A stretch of DNA of 47,140 bases from CAZNHL01 sp964572965. Its GTDB lineage: Bacteria > Bacteroidota > Bacteroidia > Cytophagales > UBA9547. The position numbers were made by a program, and so were the translations under genes. The notes beneath the pieces were generated by a model that saw only the letters and a list, made by a program, of their open reading frames with translations, did not search any database and was not told the DNA's origin. Below are positions 23,303 through 28,590 of this stretch, piece after piece (the stretch's first letter is position 1; each line of letters opens with the position of its first letter). The DNA lies in NCBI GenBank assembly GCA_964572965.1, contig CAZNHL010000031.1, positions 1 to 47,140 on the forward strand. Reading direction: 5' to 3'.

Positions 23303-23881
23303 CTAGTCATTTAACCCTTTTCCATTAAATATCTGTGGTATGTTCTTTTCAATCCTCGATTCTCTGGTTTTAGATTGTTTAGGTTCTGCAAAATGCAGGA
23401 GGTAAGCTCTTTGCCGGCCCGGCGTTAATGCTTCAAATGCTGTTTTGAGGCCGGGAACTTCATCCAGCGCTTTTTGAAATTCTTCGGCAACTGTAAACTC
23501 TGCCACCTTTTTGAACTCAACTTTCAATCCTGATTTTTCTACTTCAATGGCTTCTAATATGTACTTTTTCAGGATAGTTTTCATCTGCTTTACTTCCTGA
23601 ATATTGGTGAATCTGATCTGCCTCGTAGCCTGTGTATTTTCTGATTGCTTAACCAGAACACCGTCAGGGTCATTTATTAAGGCTCCTTTGAAAAACAAAA
23701 CAGCAGAGTATTCTTTGAAGTCGTGTATCAAAACAATGTTACTCTTGTCAAGGGTGTAGCAAGGGCAGCCCCACTTCAATTCTTCATTCAGCCCGCAGTC
23801 AAGAATGATCATTCTCAATTGCTCAGTTTCTTCCTGCCACTTTCCGGCTTTTTTAAAATAGAAATCAACTTTTGAATTCAT
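23303..23881 (-). CDS. YdeI/OmdA-like protein with DUF1801 domain
   Basis: A 192-residue protein. Residues about 15-110 form a DUF1801/YdhG-like fold (IILDCGLNEELKWGCPCYTLDKSNIVLIHDFKEYSAVLFFKGALI). The C-terminal third is an OmdA-type region (AEFTVAEEFQKALDEVPGLKTAFEALTPGRQRAYLLHFAEPKQSKTRESRIEKNIPQI), matching the YdeI family. The cellular role is not established. It is the last gene of the ArsR-led minus-strand cluster, but repeat copy C separates it from the DUF4256 gene, so it may have its own promoter. Confidence 0.88.
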   Translation of the reverse strand: MNSKVDFYFKKAGKWQEETEQLRMIILDCGLNEELKWGCPCYTLDKSNIVLIHDFKEYSAVLFFKGALINDPDGVLVKQSENTQATRQIRFTNIQEVKQMKTILKKYILEAIEVEKSGLKVEFKKVAEFTVAEEFQKALDEVPGLKTAFEALTPGRQRAYLLHFAEPKQSKTRESRIEKNIPQIFNGKGLND

Positions 23882-23907
23882 GGGAACAAGATTTTGTATA
23901 AAAAATT

Positions 23908-24075
23908 ATTGAGTATCAGTTTCATTCTACCTCATCTGATTCGTTTAACCTAGAATTATAGGTCTTTTCGCTAATCTCGCAGATTTTATTTATTAAACTT
24001 TGAGGATTTGTAGAACCGGAATTCAAAACCCTAATCTGCGAAATTCTTCGTTATCTGCGGGAGAAAATTTTAAAA
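23908..24075 (+). repeat. Copy C of the dispersed foldback repeat
   Basis: This copy starts with ATTGAGTATC and GTTTCATT, then CTGATTCGTTTAA, TAATCTCGCAGATTTTATT, TTATTAAACTTTGAGG, AGAACCGGAATTCAAAACCC, AATCTGCGAAATTCTTCG and TTATCTGCGGGAGAAAA. The right end is cut off at the DUF4256 stop codon (24078). The left end lies 27 bp from the YdeI-like start codon. Confidence 0.88.
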
Positions 24076-24077
24076 AA

Positions 24078-24648
24078 CTATACCCTTAGTGAGCCTCGGA
24101 AACCTCTGGCTGCATAGTAGGATTCTGCTCCGTTGTGATACATGAATACAGTATTGTAGCGGCGGTCACAAAACACAGCACCACCCAGTTTTCTGATATC
24201 AGCAGGTGTTTTTATCCAGCTCGATGTTTTCATGTCAAAGTTTTCGAGTGTTTGTAAATTACGATATTGTTCTTCCGTTAAAATTTCAATACCCATGTCA
24301 GATGCCATTTCAATAGCACTGTTCTCCGGCTTATTCTCTTTTCTGGATTCCAGCGCCTGATGGTCATAACAAAAGCTCCTGCGGCCTTTGGGACTTTCGG
24401 TTGAGCAGTCACAAAAAATGAATTCACCGGTAGCTTGATCATGACCGATCACATCCGGTTCCCCGCCGGTTCTNNNNNNNNNNTTCCATTTCATTTAGTG
24501 ACCAGAGTTTAGTTCCTGCTGAATCCAGTTTCGCTTGTACTTTAGCCCAGTCAATACCTTTATGGCGCGCTGTGTTTTTCTCAAAACGTGTTTTTAGTGT
24601 TTTAAGAAGTTCTTCGCGCTGTTCCGCTGACAATTCCTTTTTGCTCAT
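24078..24648 (-). CDS. DUF4256 protein, interrupted by a scaffold gap
   Basis: One gene split by ten N at 24474-24483. The N-terminal part runs MSKKELSAEQREELLKTLKTRF to LWSLNEME. The C-terminal part runs RTGGEPDVIGHDQATGEFIFCDCSTESPKGRR to RGFRGSLRV. Together they give about 186 residues, the usual DUF4256 length. With ten N the two parts are out of frame; with the N removed they join as ...NEMERTGGEPDV..., which reads as a normal family sequence. So the gap probably has zero true length and the gene is intact. Function is unknown. It lies 23 bp downstream of the DoxX-family gene in an ArsR-led cluster. Confidence 0.85.
24474..24483. other. Scaffold gap (10 N), probably of zero length
   Basis: Deleting the ten N restores one continuous DUF4256 frame, which implies the contigs abut or that the missing length is a multiple of three. 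Confidence 0.85.
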
Positions 24649-24671
24649 AATATAAATAGGGTTGGGGTTAT

Positions 24672-25049
24672 TTAAGCTGAAATAGTTTTTCTGTCAGCAG
24701 GTCTGAAATACCATGACACTACTGTTAAAACAATTAGCAAGGTTGGGCCAAATAGTTCTGCTGCGCCGTCTCCAATGGCAATGTGTGAAAATACAGCACC
24801 TGTCATTGAAAAAAAGAAACCTGCATAAGCCCATTCCTTTAGTAAAGGGAATTTAGGAATAAGTATGGCAATAACTCCCAATAATTTCCAGATACCGAGA
24901 ATAGTCAGAAAGTAAACCGGATAACCAAGTTTTACCATCATATCCACTTCTTCCTTCATTTTGAATAATTGTACGCCTCCGGTAGAGGCCATTCCTAATG
25001 CAAGCCAGATAGTAGAAACCCAATAAGTGATTTTTTGTGCCTTTGTCAT
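24672..25049 (-). CDS. DoxX-family membrane protein
   Basis: A 125-residue protein with four membrane segments (ITYWVSTIWLALGMASTGGVQL, YPVYFLTILGIWKLLGVIAIL, WAYAGFFFSMTGAVFSHIAIG, LFGPTLLIVLTVVSWYF). The pattern GxxKLxGVxAILIPKFPxLKEWAYAGFFF is typical of the DoxX-like group common in Bacteroidota. No enzymatic activity is known. Its start codon lies 17 bp from the end of repeat copy D, which separates it from the SRPBCC gene upstream. Confidence 0.88.
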   Translation of the reverse strand: MTKAQKITYWVSTIWLALGMASTGGVQLFKMKEEVDMMVKLGYPVYFLTILGIWKLLGVIAILIPKFPLLKEWAYAGFFFSMTGAVFSHIAIGDGAAELFGPTLLIVLTVVSWYFRPADRKTISA

Positions 25050-25065
25050 GATTATATTATTAAGA

Positions 25066-25232
25066 ATTGATTATCGGTTTCATTGTAACTTACCTCGGGA
25101 TCCTGAATTTTGCCCGCTGATCTCGTTGATAACGAAGATTTATTAATTGTTAAATTTTTAGGGTTGCTTTAAATCCTAATCTGCGAAATTCTGCGTTATC
25201 TGCGGGAGAAAAATATAGGCGGATGGTCATTT
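25066..25232 (+). repeat. Copy D of the dispersed foldback repeat
   Basis: This is a full-length but shortened copy. The left end is ATTGATTATCGGTTTCATTG, followed by TAACTTACCT, GATCTCGTTGATAACGAAG, AATCTGCGAAATTCTGCG, TTATCTGCGGGAGAAAAA, and the right end GGCGGATGGTCATTTATT. The right end runs into the SRPBCC stop codon (25231-25233). The left end lies 17 bp from the DoxX start codon. Confidence 0.9.
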
Positions 25233-25695
25233 ATTTTAGATTATTTAAGATGTCCTGTATGCGGTTATGTGCCATGTTGATGCCTTGTGCAAATGGCATT
25301 TTCAATATTTGATCTCTTACATCAACAGACCTGTATACTACATGCATATTGAGCCTGCTGGTATCCTCAGTCAGTTTTTCAAACTCTAAAAATTCAAGCT
25401 GTACGCCAAAAGGAGTATTTTCCATTTCAAAAGTACGTGTGATTCTCTGGTTTGGGTTAAACTCGTGGATTACTCCATTGAATCCGTGTTTATTGCCTTT
25501 TGGATCAGTTGTTTCAAAGCGGTAACTGCCGTGCTGTTGGCTTTCCAGTTTCAGCACTTTTGTGCCCATCCATTGTTCAACAATATTGGCTTCGGTATAA
25601 GCCCTGAAAAGCAATTCAACTGGCAATTCAAATTCTCTTGTGATGGTTAACTCCTGCTTGTTGTTTTCAGCATGGACTTTGGTTTTTGGCTCCAT
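25231..25695 (-). CDS. SRPBCC (AHSA1-like) protein
   Basis: A 154-residue START/AHSA1-like domain protein: ITREFELPVELLFRAYTEANIVEQWMG at the start, a central KLESQQHGSYRFETTDPKG, and a C-terminal helix ending in NNLK. Such proteins bind hydrophobic ligands, and in Bacteroidota they are often encoded just after an ArsR-type repressor, as here (12 bp gap). Ligand unknown. The last codons overlap the right end of repeat copy D, so the insertion may have trimmed or replaced the original C-terminus. Confidence 0.9.
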   Translation of the reverse strand: MEPKTKVHAENNKQELTITREFELPVELLFRAYTEANIVEQWMGTKVLKLESQQHGSYRFETTDPKGNKHGFNGVIHEFNPNQRITRTFEMENTPFGVQLEFLEFEKLTEDTSRLNMHVVYRSVDVRDQILKMPFAQGINMAHNRIQDILNNLK

Positions 25696-25707
25696 ATTGT
25701 TCAGTAT

Positions 25708-26022
25708 TTACTTATGCTTTTTCATAATTGATTCCAGTTTGTTGAAGCGGTCATCCCACATCTGGCGGAACGGCTCTATGAAGTCAGCTACCTCTTTCAT
25801 TTTTTCAGCATTGATGTGATAGTGAATTTCTCTGCCGTTTTGAGTTTGTCCGAGCAATTCGCACTCCGTAAGGATCTGAATATGCTTGGAAATCGTTTGC
25901 CGCGATGAATCAAAGTTTTCTGCTATTGCACCTGGCGTCATTGCCTGAATGGCAACCAAAGTGATAATTGCCCTTCTTGTCGGATCGGCCAGAGCCTGAA
26001 ATACATCTCTTCTTAATTCCAT
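25708..26022 (-). CDS. ArsR-family transcriptional repressor
   Basis: A 104-residue winged-helix repressor: MELRRDVFQALADPTRRAIITLVAIQAMTPGAIAENFDSSRQTISKHIQILTECELL, then the wing GQTQNGREIHYHINAEKM. It lacks the CxC metal-binding motif of arsenic sensors, so it is probably one of the non-metal ArsR proteins linked to SRPBCC partners. An upstream TTG would add seven residues but lies inside the promoter -7 box, so the ATG at 26022 is the true start. It heads the cluster with SRPBCC, DoxX, DUF4256 and YdeI-like genes and probably represses its own promoter through two direct operator copies. Confidence 0.93.
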   Translation of the reverse strand: MELRRDVFQALADPTRRAIITLVAIQAMTPGAIAENFDSSRQTISKHIQILTECELLGQTQNGREIHYHINAEKMKEVADFIEPFRQMWDDRFNKLESIMKKHK

Positions 26023-26071
26023 TGTGCAGTTATTTGACTGCAAATATATGTGCAGCTATTTGGCTGCGCAA
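26023..26071 (-). promoter_or_regulatory. ArsR promoter with two operator copies
   Basis: On the minus strand TTGC (26068-26071) and TATATTTG (26041-26048) are 19 bp apart, a consensus Bacteroidota promoter. The spacer is filled exactly by TGTGCAGCTATTTGGCTGC (plus 26049-26067). A near-identical TGTGCAGTTATTTGACTGC (26023-26041) lies between the -7 box and the start codon. Each copy is an imperfect palindrome with GCAG and CTGC arms, and the copies are 26 bp apart. This is a strong autoregulatory operator candidate. Confidence 0.88.
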
Positions 26072-26081
26072 GCGTTAACAC

Positions 26082-26131
26082 AAAAAATATTCAATTAAAT
26101 GCTTGTAGTAACACCTAATTGAATATTTTTT
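26082..26131. terminator. AT-rich bidirectional terminator
   Basis: AAAAAATATTCAATTA (26082-26097) and TAATTGAATATTTTTT (26116-26131) form a perfect 16-bp stem with an 18-nt loop and A/T tracts on both sides. It is downstream of the hypothetical gene at 26217 and insulates it from the ArsR promoter. Confidence 0.8.
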
Positions 26132-26216
26132 TTGTGTGTAAGTATTTGATTATAATGTTTTTGTAATTGAAGTAATGGTAAGTAAGAGGAGATAATTATA
26201 AAAGTAAATGTTTATT

Positions 26217-27170
26217 CTATTGGCTTTGTTGTTCAAGAATTTTAGTTTGACCTCTGTAATACTTACCGTTGTTTTTGTTAAGCTTAAATGAAAAAACGCC
26301 ATAACGATAAATTTCAATAAGAAGTAATTCAGGTGTATACCCAATCTTTTCCAGCAGGTATTTTTCCATCCTTGTATTGCCAATATAGCACTGGTAAAAT
26401 TGCCAGGATGAAGGATCTGTATTTTCTGTAAATAACTGATTTATTTGGGGCTTATTTTGGGTTTTATAATTACCGGAGAGATGCCCTTTATTATCATATT
26501 TATAAAACAGGGTATCTGAGGAGTAATGTTTATTTTCTATGAGTGAATTAAAAAAACGATCATAATCTTCTACTGTAGCTTTTTCCGGAGCTTCACCCTC
26601 GGTTTCTTCATGCTCAGAATTGTTTTCTATGTGGGGTGGAACAAAAGAAACAACATATTTTAAGAGCCCTTGTTTATTGAAGACATTTTTTGTGTAATCG
26701 GTAGACTCATTAGTACTATGTCCTGTATAGGTGGTTGCAATAATAGAAACAGTATCAGATAGCTGTGTGATATCATTTCTCGAAAAACTACCGTAGCCAT
26801 TGCCTCCGTAAGCAGAAAGCTGCCCTGCAGCAAGTTCATAGCTGCTGCCATTCAAAAAGTCTAAATTGGTAGTGATGTTGCTAAAGCTGTATTTATAAGT
26901 TTTGGGTTTGCTAATAGGAGCCCAGTCGTCTGAAATCATATCAGGAGTAAAGGTAATCATGCTGACATCCCAGTTTTCTCCCATTCCGCCCGTTTCATTT
27001 CCGGGAAACTGGCTGACGGTGCAAATTGTGCCAATATTCAATTCTGAACGTAGTTCTGTTGAAATAAAATAGACTTTATTAGTCTGGCCATAATTGAAAG
27101 GAGACTGACTATAGCTAAGCTGATAGCTTAGAAATATAATGAGAGCAGTCAGTTTTTTATTTATTGCCAT
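26217..27170 (-). CDS. Secreted protein of unknown function
   Basis: A 317-residue product with a signal peptide (MAINKKLTALIIFLSYQLSYSQS). I do not recognise a family. The mature part contains YxYDxxGxLS-like segments (NKQGLLKYVVSF, YKYDNKGHLSGNYKTQ) of the kind seen in Bacteroidota proteins with RHS/YD-like repeats, and an acidic stretch (NNSEHEETEGEAPEKATVEDYD). No Cys pairs or catalytic motifs stand out. There is no T9SS tail and no lipobox, so it is probably periplasmic. It appears monocistronic and ends before a strong AT-rich terminator. Confidence 0.75.
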   Translation of the reverse strand: MAINKKLTALIIFLSYQLSYSQSPFNYGQTNKVYFISTELRSELNIGTICTVSQFPGNETGGMGENWDVSMITFTPDMISDDWAPISKPKTYKYSFSNITTNLDFLNGSSYELAAGQLSAYGGNGYGSFSRNDITQLSDTVSIIATTYTGHSTNESTDYTKNVFNKQGLLKYVVSFVPPHIENNSEHEETEGEAPEKATVEDYDRFFNSLIENKHYSSDTLFYKYDNKGHLSGNYKTQNKPQINQLFTENTDPSSWQFYQCYIGNTRMEKYLLEKIGYTPELLLIEIYRYGVFSFKLNKNNGKYYRGQTKILEQQSQ

Positions 27171-27211
27171 ACAGGTAAGTGAAAGGAGACGGTTTAGGCT
27201 AACTCAATAAT

Positions 27212-27239
27212 AAAAAAAGCCGCTGCATTGCAACGGCTT
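27212..27239 (-). terminator. Intrinsic terminator of the 93-residue protein gene
   Basis: Read on the minus strand, AAGCCG pairs with CGGCTT, with a further TGC/GCA pair near the loop, followed by TTTTTTT. Confidence 0.85.
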
Positions 27240-27244
27240 AATTG

Positions 27245-27526
27245 TTATGAAAAGTGGCTTACTACATTTTCAAAGTTTTTGAATTCTACTACGAGGTCTT
27301 GTTTCAGTTCGTCGAGGCTTAGATTTTCAGTATCAAAGTCGACACCATTTTCTGAAAAGTACATTTTATAGACACCCAGCTGCATTTCAAAAGGCATATC
27401 TTCGAATACCAGCTGATGTTTTTTTACAAACTCACCGAAATGCTTTTCCAAAAAATCAGAAAAATCAGCCCAGGCTTTTGGGGCATCGGTTTTAATAACT
27501 GCTATTTCATCTTTAACTAATCTCAT
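27245..27526 (-). CDS. Small acidic protein of unknown function
   Basis: A 93-residue cytoplasmic protein with no signal peptide. It is rich in Asp/Glu, Phe and Val, and predicted mainly helical (AWADFSDFLEKHFGEFVKKHQLVFEDMPFEMQLGVYKMYF). I do not recognise the family. It is a stand-alone gene with its own terminator. A TATATTTG box on the minus strand (plus 27628-27635) could be its promoter, which would give a leader carrying the AAAGATTGAA repeats. That promoter would diverge from the one for trmB. Confidence 0.7.
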   Translation of the reverse strand: MRLVKDEIAVIKTDAPKAWADFSDFLEKHFGEFVKKHQLVFEDMPFEMQLGVYKMYFSENGVDFDTENLSLDELKQDLVVEFKNFENVVSHFS

Positions 27527-27540
27527 AGTACAGGATTTTA

Positions 27541-27620
27541 AGATTAAAGATTGAAAAATTTAAAGATTGAAGACAGGAAGATCCACTTCGAATCTTTCAA
27601 TTTTATAATCTTTCAATTCG
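27541..27620. repeat. Clustered AAAGATTGAA-type inverted repeats
   Basis: The left part has AAAGATTGAAAAATTTAAAG and ATTGAAG. The right part has GAATCTTTCAATTTTATAA and TCTTTCAATTCG, roughly the reverse complement. The arms flank a short unique loop around GGAAGATCCACTTC. The same motif forms the perfect hairpin at 2030-2068. Confidence 0.6.
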
Positions 27621-27648
27621 TATTGTACAAATATACGAGGCTCGTTCT

Positions 27649-27678
27649 TTTGACATCACAGAATTGGTGGTATTTTTG
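27649..27678 (+). promoter_or_regulatory. Promoter of trmB
   Basis: TTTG (27649-27652) and TATTTTTG (27671-27678) are 18 bp apart, near the Bacteroidota consensus, 23 bp before the trmB start. Confidence 0.65.
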
Positions 27679-27701
27679 CAGATTCAATAGAATAAAAGTC
27701 G

Positions 27702-28355
27702 ATGGGAAGAAATAAACTGATGAAGTTTGCGATGAATGCGCAACGCCGTAATGTGGTTGAACCTGGTAAGGAGATGTTTGACCAGGTGAAAAAGCGTTGG
27801 CATGAAGTCTTTTTTGAGAACAATAATCCCATTGTACTGGAGCTAGGCTGTGGCCGCGGTGAGTATACTACCGGACTGGCCGGTGTTTATCCGGAGAAAA
27901 ACTTTATAGGTATTGATGTCAAAGGGTCAAGATTCTATAAGGGAAGTACTTATGCTGTTGAGAACAATTTATTGAATGTGGCTTTCCTGCGTACGCCTGT
28001 TGAGTTGATGGGTGAGTTTTTTGGAGAAGGAGAAGTAGACGAAATATGGATTACTTTCTGTGATCCGCGCCCTCGCGACCGTGACGAAAAGCGCCGTATG
28101 ACAGGGCCGATGTTTTTGGATATCTACCGTAAGTTTTTAAAGAAAGGCGGGGTTGTTCACCTGAAACATGACAATAAAGAGTTTGTTGACTGGACTTTGG
28201 AAGTGCTTAAAAATGAAGGGATTAATCCGGAAGTGTTAACTTATGATTTATATCAGTCAACATTGCTGGTAGAGCATTATGAAATACAGACAGCCTATGA
28301 ACAAAAATGGCTTGCAGAGGGTATTAAAATTAATTATTTGAGATTCAGGCTTTAA
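27702..28355 (+). CDS. trmB: tRNA (guanine-N7)-methyltransferase
   Basis: A 217-residue SAM-dependent enzyme that makes 7-methylguanosine at position 46 of tRNA. The SAM-binding loop is LELGCGRGEYTTGLAG (about residue 46-61), followed by NFIGIDVKGSRFYKG. The TrmB catalytic region is WITFCDPRPRDRDEKRRMTGPMFLDIYRKFLKKGGVVHLKHDN. Length is normal. The gene is monocistronic with a clear upstream promoter. The Asp-Pro-Arg-Pro form replaces the commoner DPWPKKR of proteobacterial enzymes, a usual variation in this phylum. Confidence 0.95.
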   Translation: MGRNKLMKFAMNAQRRNVVEPGKEMFDQVKKRWHEVFFENNNPIVLELGCGRGEYTTGLAGVYPEKNFIGIDVKGSRFYKGSTYAVENNLLNVAFLRTPVELMGEFFGEGEVDEIWITFCDPRPRDRDEKRRMTGPMFLDIYRKFLKKGGVVHLKHDNKEFVDWTLEVLKNEGINPEVLTYDLYQSTLLVEHYEIQTAYEQKWLAEGIKINYLRFRL

Positions 28356-28395
28356 ATGATAACCCCGGTCTGAAGTCAGCCCCGGATTCTTGAAG

Positions 28396-28521
28396 ATGAG
28401 AATTGTATTTTTAGCAACTATTGTATTTACATCTATAATATCAGACAGCTTCCGGATATGAAGAAAGGGTATTAGTGTAAGTGCAGGAGTTCTTTTTGAT
28501 CTTAAAAAGAGTGTTGAATAA
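28396..28521 (+). pseudogene. Possible remnant of a small outer-membrane protein gene
   Basis: An ATG at 28396 begins a signal-peptide-like stretch (MRIVFLATIVFTSIISDSFRI). After an in-frame TGA at 28459 the same frame continues as RKGISVSAGVLFDLKKSVE and stops at 28519-28521. The second part looks like the last strand of a beta-barrel. This fits a gene that lost its middle. The evidence is thin and chance is possible. Confidence 0.3.
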
Positions 28522-28590
28522 TTGATTTTAATTTATCCTTCGTATTTTCGTTGCTATCTTGTAACACTATTGGCTTGCTAATTAACTTAT

